In this document: positions 39,192-47,150 of the stretch, in pieces | How the letters are laid out: every line of letters begins with the position of its first letter | How positions within the stretch are numbered: position 1 is the first letter of the stretch | DNA from: SSSZ01 sp036732025 | GTDB taxonomy: Bacteria; Pseudomonadota; Gammaproteobacteria; Burkholderiales; Rhodocyclaceae | Direction of reading: 5' to 3' | DNA: 64,000 nt | Assembly: GCA_036732025.1 (NCBI GenBank) | Contig: DAINDE010000004.1 | Span: forward strand, 1-64,000 | Translations under genes and position numbers: made by a program | Notes under the pieces: generated by a model | The model's input: the letters and a program-made list of their open reading frames with translations, nothing else | Told to the model about the DNA's origin: nothing | Databases searched by the model: none

Positions 39192-39784
39192 GGGCGCACC
39201 AGTTTCAGGGCGATCTCCGCCAGGCGTTTGCCCTGGGCGAAGGCCAGGCGGCTTTCCGCCTCGCTGAGGGTCGGATTTCCGCCAGCCCCGGCGACATGGC
39301 TGGCGCCGTAGGGGGTGCCGCCGCCGGTTGTGGCGGTCAGGTCGGCCTCCGTGAACGGCAGGCCCAGCACCAGCATGCCATGGTGCAGCAGCGGCAGGGC
39401 CATGGAGATGAGGGTCGTCTCGTTGCCGCCATGCATGGCGGCGGTGGAAGTGAAGGCGCAGGCCGGCTTGCCGGCCAGGGTGCCGTTCTGCCAGGCGGCG
39501 ATGGTGCCGTCCCAGAAGTATTTCATCGGCGCCGCCATGTTGCCGAAACGGGTGGGGCTGCCCAGGGCCAGCCCGCAGCATTCGACGAGATCGGCTTCCT
39601 CCACGTAGGGCGCGCCGCTGGCGGGAACCGCCGGCTCGCCCGCTTCGCATACTGCGGACACACGGGGCACGGTACGCAACCGCGCCTGCATGCCGGGAAC
39701 GGATTCGATACCGCGGGCGATGCGCTCGGCCAGGGCGCGGACCGAACCGCGATGGCTGTAATAGAGGACAAGGATTTCGTGCAT
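39188..39784 (-). CDS. wrbA: NAD(P)H:quinone oxidoreductase, WrbA type
   Basis: A 198-residue flavodoxin-like FMN protein that reduces quinones by two electrons, avoiding semiquinone radicals. FMN-binding segments: LVLYYSHRGSVRALAERIA (phosphate loop), GSPTRFGNMAAPMK, and TSTAAMHGGNETTL. Its ATG has no ribosome site and is only eight bases from a TATAAT on its strand, so the mRNA may be leaderless. Co-translated with the DUF2069 gene. Confidence 0.93.
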   Translation of the reverse strand: MHEILVLYYSHRGSVRALAERIARGIESVPGMQARLRTVPRVSAVCEAGEPAVPASGAPYVEEADLVECCGLALGSPTRFGNMAAPMKYFWDGTIAAWQNGTLAGKPACAFTSTAAMHGGNETTLISMALPLLHHGMLVLGLPFTEADLTATTGGGTPYGASHVAGAGGNPTLSEAESRLAFAQGKRLAEIALKLVRP

Positions 39785-39791
39785 GGTCGGC

Positions 39792-39798
39792 TATTATA
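39792..39798. promoter_or_regulatory. Shared two-way -10 box between wrbA and yihY
   Basis: TATTATA: read as TATAAT on the minus strand (39798-39793) and TATTAT on plus (39792-39797). Only 21 bp separate the two start codons and neither has a ribosome site. Both transcripts would then start at or within a few bases of their start codons. Confidence 0.45.
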
Positions 39799-39805
39799 CG
39801 GCGCC

Positions 39806-40663
39806 ATGACATCCCGTTCCGGCAAGCGCCAGCTCTCCCTCGGCCCGGTGGGCGGCATCGTGTCCCGATTCCGGACCGAGAACATGGCCCAGACCAGTGC
39901 CGCCCTGGCCTTCACCACGCTTCTCGCCCTGGTCCCCCTGGTGACCGTGGTGGTTTCGGTATCGGCGGCCATTCCCTTCCTCGATACCTTGGTGAAGCGG
40001 CTCGACGCGCTTCTCATCGACACGATGCTGCCGCCGGGGACGGGTGGTGCGATTGCCGGCTACCTTGGCAAGTTCTCCCAGAAAGCCCGGCAACTCACGG
40101 TGCCGGGCATCGCCTTCCTGGTGCTGACAGCGTTCTTGCTCATGCATACCATCGAGCGCACCTTCAACCACCTGTGGCAGGTTGGGCCCCGGCCATTTCT
40201 CGCGCGCCTGAAGTTGTACCTGCTGGTGATGACGGTCTGGCCCTTCGTTCTGGGAGCGATCACCGCGGTGATGTCCTACGCCCTTACCGTGTCGCTGGGC
40301 TTTGTTGACGAGCCGACCTGGGTGCGGCGCCTGCTGCTGAAGGGGCTCTACATCGCCCTGCTGGCGCTGTTCTTCGGCTTCCTCTATTACGCCGTCCCTA
40401 ACGTCAAGGTGTCCCGCACCGCCGCCGCCCTGAGCGGACTGTTCGCCTCGCTCGCCTTTGCCCTGATGCAGAAGGGGTTCGAGCTGTACCTCGGCAGCTT
40501 CGGTACCTTCAAGAGCATCTACGGCGCTTTCGCCGTGGCGCCCATCTTCCTCATCTGGCTCCACTTCTCGTGGGCCGTGGTGCTCATCGGCGGCCTGGTG
40601 GCCGCTAGACTTTCTGGCTCGGCTCGACGGAAAACACCTCGATACTCGAAGTCTGTTCGTTGA
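39806..40663 (+). CDS. YihY/BrkB family membrane protein
   Basis: A 285-residue protein of the YihY family (once annotated as ribonuclease BN, now regarded as an uncharacterised membrane protein). Six helices are visible, with the conserved QTSAALAFTTLLALVPLV near the N-terminus, NHLWQV in the middle and FGSIYGAF-type LGSFGTFKSIYGAFAVAPIF near the end. Its 3' end overlaps the convergent PilZ gene by 59 bases, and the Arg/Lys-rich last 20 residues are encoded in that overlap. Confidence 0.9.
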   Translation: MTSRSGKRQLSLGPVGGIVSRFRTENMAQTSAALAFTTLLALVPLVTVVVSVSAAIPFLDTLVKRLDALLIDTMLPPGTGGAIAGYLGKFSQKARQLTVPGIAFLVLTAFLLMHTIERTFNHLWQVGPRPFLARLKLYLLVMTVWPFVLGAITAVMSYALTVSLGFVDEPTWVRRLLLKGLYIALLALFFGFLYYAVPNVKVSRTAAALSGLFASLAFALMQKGFELYLGSFGTFKSIYGAFAVAPIFLIWLHFSWAVVLIGGLVAARLSGSARRKTPRYSKSVR

Positions 40664-42116
40664 GCTCGACGGCCCGCAGTTCCCGGACCTCCACGTTGTT
40701 TTTCTCCACCAGGACGATCAGCGTCTGGGAGGAATCGCTGACGGCGCCGGTGGGAACGACCAGGGCCTGCAAGGGGCGCAACGGCGGCGTTCGCGGCAGG
40801 AGGATCGCCCCGGTCGTGGCTTGTCCGGTGCCGCTTGCGGGGTTGGCCAGTTCGGCGGGAACGCCGCGGGGGGCGAGAACCTGCAGGCCGATCTCGACGT
40901 GCTCGTGGCTCTCCGTCAGGCCCCAGCGCACGATGCATACGTGCCAGGGGGCGCCTTCCGCGGTGTCGTGGTTCTCTTGAGGACAGACGGCGACAATGTC
41001 GCCCACCCGCAACGAGTCGGTCGGCCCGTTCACGTGCATGAGCGAGTAGCCGTCCGGGCTTTCGTTGATGACCAGCCATTCGCTGGTGGGAGGCGGATCT
41101 TCGGGGTGTTTGAGCAGTTGCCAGAGGTTGTCGAGGCCGGCGCAGACATCGGCCCGGTAGGACTGGCGGCGGCGGGGAAAGCGTCGTTTGACGGGGCTGC
41201 CCCAGACGGTGGCAAGGCGGCGCAGGACGCCCTGGCCACCCTGGGTGTCGGCCATCGCCGGCAGGCCCAGTTCGGCAGCAGTTGCCCCTTCCTCCAGCGC
41301 ATGGAGGTGATCGGCGGCGCCCTGGGCGAGCAGGTCGCAGGCGAAGTAGAACACCTTGGCCTCGGGGGCGGGGATACGACGGGAAAGGGCGCTGGGCGGC
41401 GCGTCCTTGTCGGGATCGACCCAGAAGACGCCGGTGCAGCCGGCGGGTGCCTCCTCCAGTATTTCCACGGCCTTGGTGCAGTCGTCGATGTAGCTGGAGA
41501 TGAATTCCAGCTCCGTGGACGAAAAAGATGCCGGCTGGGCGATGGCCATGAGCAGTGTGGAAGCGTAGGTCTGCTCGATGCGGCGCTCGTCCCCGGGGGC
41601 GCTGGCGTCGGCCAGGCCAAGGCGCCGGGAGGTGCGGAAGGTGGCGTGGAACTGCTGCCAGATCCCGGGTGCCACGGGGGCGGCGACCAGATGGCTGATG
41701 AGCAGGTGCCAGGCCAGGCAATGCATCACCCGGCGCAGGGTACTGTGGGGCGCCCTCGGCTTTTCCTCGGGGTCGGGATCGAAGAGTTCGGCCAGGGTGT
41801 TGAGATAGTCCTGGGCGAGCATTTCCAGCAGATCCTGCAGAGAGCGCACCGTCATGCGCAGGCGGCGGGAGATGGGCAGGGCGGCGCCGTGAAGGGTCGG
41901 CAACTGGGCCATGGTGACCTGCACCACGTGCCCGTAGAGAAGATCCAGCAGCTTCACCCGTTGGGCCGGTGACACCGGCGTGCTGCGCAGGGTCAGGAGC
42001 TGCAGCTGCAAGCCATTGGCGTCGTCCGGGGCATTGCGGCCATGGGCGAGCGCGAGCCATTCCAGGATCGATTTGACATTCTTTTCGGCGAATTCGCGCG
42101 TCGGATCGATGGGCAT
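40605..42116 (-). CDS. PilZ domain protein with long helical N-terminal region
   Basis: A 503-residue soluble protein. The first 300 residues are mostly helical with no recognised family. Residues 315-321 read RRRQSYR and residues 351-356 NESPDG, which fit the RxxxR and (D/N)xSxxG motifs of PilZ domains that grip c-di-GMP; the strand pattern LRVGDIVAVCP and HVCIVRWG agrees. A second beta-rich stretch follows (GAILLPRTPPLRPLQALVVP). Start is probably ATG 42116 (MPIDPTREF). Inferred role: c-di-GMP receptor; partner unknown. It is divergent from rpsP. Confidence 0.8.
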   Translation of the reverse strand: MPIDPTREFAEKNVKSILEWLALAHGRNAPDDANGLQLQLLTLRSTPVSPAQRVKLLDLLYGHVVQVTMAQLPTLHGAALPISRRLRMTVRSLQDLLEMLAQDYLNTLAELFDPDPEEKPRAPHSTLRRVMHCLAWHLLISHLVAAPVAPGIWQQFHATFRTSRRLGLADASAPGDERRIEQTYASTLLMAIAQPASFSSTELEFISSYIDDCTKAVEILEEAPAGCTGVFWVDPDKDAPPSALSRRIPAPEAKVFYFACDLLAQGAADHLHALEEGATAAELGLPAMADTQGGQGVLRRLATVWGSPVKRRFPRRRQSYRADVCAGLDNLWQLLKHPEDPPPTSEWLVINESPDGYSLMHVNGPTDSLRVGDIVAVCPQENHDTAEGAPWHVCIVRWGLTESHEHVEIGLQVLAPRGVPAELANPASGTGQATTGAILLPRTPPLRPLQALVVPTGAVSDSSQTLIVLVEKNNVEVRELRAVELNEQTSSIEVFSVEPSQKV

Positions 42117-42260
42117 GGGGCATGAGCCGTGAGGGAGACTGGCAGCATAAACAAGTTTCACTTTTTTCTCTATTGCCCGATGGTCTAAGAAAGTGCCCCC
42201 GCCGCGGCGGGCGATTTTTCGGCCGTCGCCGGGTGGCCCCGGAGCGGCGGTCTAAGTGGC

Positions 42261-42288
42261 TTGTTTTTCATGGGGAAAGGGATATAAT
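42261..42288 (+). promoter_or_regulatory. Promoter of the rpsP-rimM-trmD-rplS operon
   Basis: TTGTTT (42261-42266) and a perfect TATAAT (42283-42288) are spaced by 16 bp, predicting a start near 42295 and a leader of about 27 nt. Good match for a strong ribosomal-protein promoter. Confidence 0.75.
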
Positions 42289-42321
42289 TCTGCCCTTTTT
42301 CCGGTTACGAAAGAAAATACG

Positions 42322-42576
42322 ATGGTCGTCATCCGTCTTGCCCGCAGCGGCGCCAAGAAGCGCCCCTTCTACAACATGGTCGTCACCGACTCCCGCAACC
42401 GCCGCGACGGCCGTTTCGTGGAGCGCATCGGCTTCTACAATCCCGTTGCCGCCGCGCACGAAGAAGGCCTGCGGGTTGCCATGGATCGCCTGACCTACTG
42501 GCAGCAGAACGGCGCCCAGCTGTCCCCGACCGCCGCCCGCCTGGTCAAGCAGTACTCCGCCAAGCAAGCCGCCTAA
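42322..42576 (+). CDS. rpsP: 30S ribosomal protein S16
   Basis: An 84-residue S16, a 16S rRNA-binding protein of the small subunit body. The start MVVIRLARSGAKKRPFYNMV is family-typical, and GRFVERIGFYNP is present. First gene of the conserved rpsP-rimM-trmD-rplS operon. The open frame upstream of ATG 42322 spans the promoter and is not translated. Confidence 0.98.
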   Translation: MVVIRLARSGAKKRPFYNMVVTDSRNRRDGRFVERIGFYNPVAAAHEEGLRVAMDRLTYWQQNGAQLSPTAARLVKQYSAKQAA

Positions 42577-42582
42577 GCAATA

Positions 42583-43101
42583 TTGGCCTTGTCCGGCAGC
42601 GACATCGTCGTCCTGGGGCGGCTCGCCGACCCCTACGGCATCCGCGGCTGGATACGCTTGCATCCCTTCGGCGACGACCCGCTGGCCTGGGCCCGGATGC
42701 CGGTCTGGTGGATCGGCCGGGAAGGCGGGCCGTGGCGTGAAGTCGGGCTGAAGGGCCTGAAGCTGCACGGGGATGGCGTGGTGGCGCTCCTGGACGGGGT
42801 GCCTGACCGCAACGCTGCCGAAGCCTTGAAAGGCGTGCTGGTGGGGGCGCCCCGTGAGGCGTTGCCGGCCACCGGCGAAGATGAGTTTTACTGGGCCGAC
42901 CTGATCGGCCTGGTAGTGGTGAATGCCGCGGGCGAGCGGCTCGGCAAGGTGGCCGGGCTGATCGAGACCGGCGCCAATGACGTCCTGCAGGTGAGGGCGG
43001 AAGACGGGACGGAGCGACTGCTCCCCTTCGTCGAATCGGTGGTGCGGGCCGTGGAGAAGGAAGCCGGAATCATCCGGGTGGAGTGGGGGAGCGACTGGTG
43101 A
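42583..43101 (+). CDS. rimM: Ribosome maturation factor RimM
   Basis: A 172-residue 30S maturation factor with an N-terminal RimM beta-barrel (VVLGRLADPYGIRGWIRLHPF) and a C-terminal PRC barrel (FYWADLIGLVVVNAAGERLG, ANDVLQVR, LLPFVESVVRAV). It starts at TTG 42583 (or TTG 42589), six bases after rpsP. Its stop overlaps the trmD start (GTGA). Confidence 0.96.
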   Translation: MALSGSDIVVLGRLADPYGIRGWIRLHPFGDDPLAWARMPVWWIGREGGPWREVGLKGLKLHGDGVVALLDGVPDRNAAEALKGVLVGAPREALPATGEDEFYWADLIGLVVVNAAGERLGKVAGLIETGANDVLQVRAEDGTERLLPFVESVVRAVEKEAGIIRVEWGSDW

Positions 43102-43883
43102 GCCGCGAGCAGGGACCGGCGATCCGGTTCGACTGCGTGACCCTCTTCCCCGAGATGTTTGCGGCGGTGACCGAGTGCGGGATTACGCGCCGGGCACTGG
43201 AAGAAGGGCGCTGGACGTGGCAAGGCTGGAATCCGCGGGATTTCGCCGAAAACGCCTGGCGCCGGGTGGATGATCGCCCCTTCGGTGGCGGGCCGGGCAT
43301 GGTGATGCAGGCCGGGCCGCTGGAGAAGGCGATTGCCGCCGCCAAGGCAGCACAGCAGGAGGCAGGTCTGGCGAAGAGCCGGGTCATCTACCTCTCGCCC
43401 CAGGGCGCGCCCTTGACCCACGAGCGGGTGATGGCGCTGGCGACCGGGGACGAAGGCCTGGTTTTGCTGTGCGGCCGTTATGAAGGTGTGGACGAGCGTC
43501 TGATCGAGCGCTGTGTCGATGAGGAAATTTCGATCGGGGATTTCGTGCTTTCCGGCGGCGAGTTGCCGGCGATGGTGTTGATCGACGCCGTCGTCCGCCA
43601 GTTGCCGGGTGTGCTGGGCGATGCCGCTTCGGCGGTGGAAGATTCGTTCGTGACGGGCCTGCTGGACTGCCCGCACTACACGAGGCCCGAGGTGTATGAA
43701 GGACAAGGGGTGCCGGAGGTGTTGCTGTCCGGTGACCACAAGCGAATTCGTCGCTGGCGATTGAAGCAGTCGCTGGCGCGAACCCGGGAGCGCCGCCCGG
43801 ATCTGCTGGCGCACCGCGCGATGAGCGCGGAAGAGACGCAACTCCTCACGGAGCTTTCCGGAGAGGAGCAATGCGGTGAGTAG
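43098..43883 (+). CDS. trmD: tRNA (guanine37-N1)-methyltransferase
   Basis: A SPOUT-class methyltransferase of about 261 residues that makes m1G37 and prevents frameshifting. The trefoil-knot SAM site is recognisable: LCGRYEGVDERLIERCVDEEISIGD (in parts LLCGRYEGVDER and EEISIGDFVLSGGE), with FGGGPGMVM and LLDCPHYTRPEVYEG. GTG 43098 overlaps the rimM stop by four bases and is preferred to the in-frame GTG at 43083. Confidence 0.96.
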   Translation: MSREQGPAIRFDCVTLFPEMFAAVTECGITRRALEEGRWTWQGWNPRDFAENAWRRVDDRPFGGGPGMVMQAGPLEKAIAAAKAAQQEAGLAKSRVIYLSPQGAPLTHERVMALATGDEGLVLLCGRYEGVDERLIERCVDEEISIGDFVLSGGELPAMVLIDAVVRQLPGVLGDAASAVEDSFVTGLLDCPHYTRPEVYEGQGVPEVLLSGDHKRIRRWRLKQSLARTRERRPDLLAHRAMSAEETQLLTELSGEEQCGE

Positions 43884-43908
43884 ATGTTTATAACTTGAAG
43901 GATCTCAC

Positions 43909-44277
43909 ATGAACCTGATTCAACAACTCGAGCAGGAAGAAATCGCCCGCCTCGGCAAGACCATCCCCGAATTCGCCCCCGGCGACACCGTCGTCGTCCA
44001 GGTGAAGGTCAAGGAAGGCAACCGCGAGCGTCTGCAGGCCTACGAAGGCGTTGTCATCGCCAAGCGTAACCGCGGCCTCAACTCTTCCTTCATCGTCCGC
44101 AAGATTTCTTCCGGCGAAGGCGTCGAGCGCACCTTCCAGACCTATTCCCCCCTGGTCGCTTCCATCGAACTGAAGCGCCGCGGCGACGTGCGCCGCGCCA
44201 AGCTTTACTACCTGCGCGAGCGTTCCGGCAAGTCCGCCCGCATCAAGGAAAAGCTGGAAGCCAAGAAGGCCGGCTGA
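43909..44277 (+). CDS. rplS: 50S ribosomal protein L19
   Basis: A 122-residue L19, located at the 30S-50S interface. It shows the expected MNLIQQLEQEEIARLGK start, GDTVVVQVKVKEGNRERLQAYEG core and YYLRERSGKSARIKEKL end. ATG 43909 has AAGGA upstream. A strong terminator follows, ending the operon. Confidence 0.98.
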   Translation: MNLIQQLEQEEIARLGKTIPEFAPGDTVVVQVKVKEGNRERLQAYEGVVIAKRNRGLNSSFIVRKISSGEGVERTFQTYSPLVASIELKRRGDVRRAKLYYLRERSGKSARIKEKLEAKKAG

Positions 44278-44296
44278 TCGGCCGAAGTGCAGCAGA

Positions 44297-44321
44297 GGGG
44301 CGCCCGCGGGCGCCCCTTTTT
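44297..44321 (+). terminator. Rho-independent terminator of the rpsP operon
   Basis: GGGGCGCCC (44297-44305) pairs with GGGCGCCCC (44308-44316) around GC, followed by five T (44317-44321). It lies 20 bp after the rplS stop and abuts the end of the convergent gene. Confidence 0.9.
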
Positions 44322-45120
44322 CATGATGTTGGGAAAATCGGTGCAATGCCCATTTTCCGGATGGTCTTGCGAATGCGCCGATAGTTCTGACCCGCCAGGG
44401 GGATGATGAACAGCCGGACGGGGTATGGGCCCCGCGACAGGGCCTTGACCATTGCTGCGCTCTTGTCTCCGAGAGTCAGGCGCTTGGTTTCGAAAGCCAG
44501 GATGTAGTCGCGAATGGTCGGATCGCTCTTCAGGACACGGCGTACCAGAAAGGCGCGGCGCACGTATCTGCCATCCCGGGCGACCAGCTCCGCAATCTCG
44601 GCCAGCGTCGCCGCGGGTAGATCGGCGGGAGCGAGTTCGGCATCGGCCGGCAGGTTGTCGAGTTCGTCGCGTCGACGGGCCTCGAAAACCGAGCGTTCCT
44701 GCCAGCGGGCATGGTAGTGTTCGGCCCGCTCCGGGTTGGTTTCCCGGTAATATCGCCAGAGCAATTCGCAACTGTCGAGCGTGGCATCGGGGTCGGCTGC
44801 CATCACCGCCTCCAGATCGACCTCGCCTGCCGGATCGCCACTCTCCAGGCGCAGTCTGCCGCGCAGGTAGAGCCCCGATACGTGGCCGGGATGTTCTGCC
44901 AGCAGTGCCTCGACGTCGGGTAACACGTCGGCGGCGGCGTCTGTTTCCCGCAGCAGTTTGATGCGCTCCCACTGCTCGTCGGCGGAAAGTTCTGCTTTCT
45001 GGCTGATCTGCGCCAGGCGATCGCGACACTGGGCTAGGTGGCTATGGCGGGATTGCCAGCGTTCGGCCACGGTATCCCGCCAGATTCGGTCGACATCGGC
45101 CTCAATAAGCGGCAGGCCAC
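44321..45120 (-). pseudogene. C-terminal part of frameshifted M48 metallopeptidase (TPR-like region)
   Basis: This frame encodes about 265 residues of helical repeat-like sequence (LIEADVDRIWRDTVAERWQ, LSADEQWERIKLLRETDAAADVLPDVE in parts, LYLRGRLRLESGD, LLWRYYRETNPERAEHY) and ends QNYRRIRKTIRKMGIAPIF. It has no credible start of its own: upstream the frame merely shadows the peptidase gene. In relatives this region follows the M48 domain in one polypeptide, so I read it as the downstream half of the gene at 45102-46217, separated by a one-base frame error near 45110-45135. Confidence 0.75.
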
Positions 45121-46217
45121 CGCCAACGTGTGGCAGCGCTGACGCCCAGCGCCGGCGGCGGAGAGGTTGGGATGGCGCCATCGGGCTGCATGGCCGCCAG
45201 ACGGTCACGCAGGGACGGATGGGTATCGTGATGGTCAGTTTCACGGCGCAGCGCCTGTTCCAGGAAGGCCGCGCCACCGAATTGGGAAGTGTCCTTGGCG
45301 GCGAGCCAGGCCCAGCGACGGCTGCGATCAGCGATTGGTTCCGGCTCGAGGGCGACATGACGGTTGATCTCGGGCCAGAAGTGTTCGTGTTCGAGCCGGT
45401 CGGCAACGTCGACACGTATCAGGGCCCCGGCGGCAGCGCCTTTGCCGACGACGTCGACCGAGAAACGATCCGCGGCATACTCGTTCTGGCGCGCGAGGAC
45501 GAAGGTGTAGGCATTGAAGTAGGGCGCATACCAACGGAACATGCGGGCGATGAGCCGCGAACCCCAGTCGTTCCACTGCCCGGAGAGTTCCTGGAGACGG
45601 CCCCAGGCGGATCGCAAGCGATAGATGAAACCGCCCAGCCTGCCGTGGCAACCGGCCAAGTGTCCGTATTCGTGGGCGACGACGGCCAGGGCTTCGGGCT
45701 CCTCAAGGGCTTGCAGGAGCGGCAGGCCTAGGTTGAGATAGTTATGTTCCCAGCCGAAGAGTCCGAAGCGGGGATGCTGGACGATTGCGGCATTGAGCTC
45801 GTCGGTGATGAGCACCGTATGGATGCGCGGGCCGCCCGCCAAGGCACGTATTGCGTCCAGGTGCTCGAACAGGGCAGGGGCCTCGCTGCGGGTCAATGGA
45901 CGCCCGGTGGGCCGCGGAAAGCGGGCGAAGAGCAGCGTGAAGGCCGCCCGGACCATGGCCCAGGCGGGTAGCGCCAGCAGGATCACGAGTTTGCCGAGCT
46001 TGACGAAAAAAATGAGGGCCTTGCCTCCGGTTGCGATGACTGCGAGCACCAGCCCCCCGATGGCAAGCAGGGCAAGCGCGGTGAAACCGATGGCCAGTCC
46101 GAGGATGGCAAAGCCCAGCAGAGTGACGCCGATGACTGCCCAGAGATAGCGGGAGGGAGCCTCGCGGGCCGTGTCTTCCAGGCGGGTGATGAGGGCGTCG
46201 TAACGGTCGCGATCCAT
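45102..46217 (-). CDS. M48 family metallopeptidase, N-terminal part of frameshifted gene
   Basis: A membrane-bound zinc peptidase. N-terminal helices (YLWAVIGVTLLGFAILGLAI; LVILLALPAWAMVRAAFTLL) precede the M48 domain, with HEYGH at about residues 182-186 and the third ligand in NEYAADRFSVD. ATG 46217 has AGGA six bases upstream; ATG 46244 lacks one. After AIPTSPPPALGVSAATR the frame gives a short unrelated tail (WRWPAAY) and stops, while the expected continuation lies in the adjacent frame. The peptidase domain itself is complete, so partial activity is conceivable. Confidence 0.82.
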   Translation of the reverse strand: MDRDRYDALITRLEDTAREAPSRYLWAVIGVTLLGFAILGLAIGFTALALLAIGGLVLAVIATGGKALIFFVKLGKLVILLALPAWAMVRAAFTLLFARFPRPTGRPLTRSEAPALFEHLDAIRALAGGPRIHTVLITDELNAAIVQHPRFGLFGWEHNYLNLGLPLLQALEEPEALAVVAHEYGHLAGCHGRLGGFIYRLRSAWGRLQELSGQWNDWGSRLIARMFRWYAPYFNAYTFVLARQNEYAADRFSVDVVGKGAAAGALIRVDVADRLEHEHFWPEINRHVALEPEPIADRSRRWAWLAAKDTSQFGGAAFLEQALRRETDHHDTHPSLRDRLAAMQPDGAIPTSPPPALGVSAATRWRWPAAY

Positions 46218-46343
46218 GGCATTTCCTGAAGGGTGAAATGCCATTGTATTCGATCGGCGAACGTATCCAGCGTGGATTGTTACGCGGCTTTGGTGCACCG
46301 GCCGACGAAGGGCCCAGCGCTGGCTGGCGCCAAAACGCCAAGC

Positions 46344-47150
46344 TCAGTAGTGCTTTTTGTCCCGCTCGATGAGCGCGTAGGCGGAGTGGTTGTGGATCGA
46401 CTCGAAATTCTCGGATTCCACCACGTAGGCTTCGATGCGCGTCTCGGCGTTGAGGCGGGCGGCGACGTCGCGGACCATGTCCTCGACGAACTTGGGGTTG
46501 TCGTAGGCGCGCTCGGTGACGTATTTCTCGTCGGGTCGCTTCAGGAGCCCGAACAGTTCGCAGGAGGCCTCCGTCTCCACCAGTTGGACGATTTCCTCGA
46601 TCCAGACGAATTCGCTGCAGCGGGCGGTCACCGTGACGTGGGAACGCTGGTTGTGGGCGCCGTATTCGGAAATCTTCTTGGAGCAGGGGCACAGGCTGGT
46701 CACCGGCACCACCACCTTGACGCTGGTGGCGATCTCGCCGTGGCAGATGTCGCCGATCAGGGTGACGTCGTAGTCCATCAGGCTCTGCACGCCGGAAACC
46801 GGCGCCGCCTTGTTGATGAAGTAGGGGAAATTCATCTCGATGTGGCCGGTTTCGGCTTCGAGCTTTTCCACCATTTCCCGCAGCATGGCAGGGAAGTTCT
46901 CGACGGAAATCTCCCGCTCGTTGCTGTTGAGGATTTCCACGAAGCGGGACATGTGGGTGCCCTTGAAGTCGTGGGGCAGGCCGACGTACATGTTGAAGAC
47001 GGCAATGGTGTGCTGTACGCCGGCGGATTTGTCCTGGACCCGGACGGGGTGGCGGATGGCCTTGATGCCCACTTTGTTGATGGCTATCTGGCGGGTGTCC
47101 GCCGAGCCCTGGACGTCGGGCATGATCTCTGGGGATTGGGGTGCGTTCAT
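46344..47150 (-). CDS. folE2: GTP cyclohydrolase FolE2 (type IB)
   Basis: A 268-residue GTP cyclohydrolase of the metal-promiscuous type IB, making dihydroneopterin triphosphate for folate and, in some bacteria, queuosine. Conserved parts: NMYVGLPHDFKGTHMSRFVE, TSLCPCSKKISEYGAHNQRS with the catalytic cysteine region, and the C-terminal ESIHNHSAYA. ATG 47150 overlaps the dxs stop by four bases, so it is last in xseB-ispA-dxs-folE2. Type IB enzymes work when zinc is scarce. Confidence 0.95.
   Translation of the reverse strand: MNAPQSPEIMPDVQGSADTRQIAINKVGIKAIRHPVRVQDKSAGVQHTIAVFNMYVGLPHDFKGTHMSRFVEILNSNEREISVENFPAMLREMVEKLEAETGHIEMNFPYFINKAAPVSGVQSLMDYDVTLIGDICHGEIATSVKVVVPVTSLCPCSKKISEYGAHNQRSHVTVTARCSEFVWIEEIVQLVETEASCELFGLLKRPDEKYVTERAYDNPKFVEDMVRDVAARLNAETRIEAYVVESENFESIHNHSAYALIERDKKHY

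Noticed and set aside
40605..40663. Frameshift at the yihY/PilZ 3' overlap
   Set aside because: Both C-terminal ends are plausible, with the overlap limited to 59 bases of convergent genes; no sign of a missing conserved segment.
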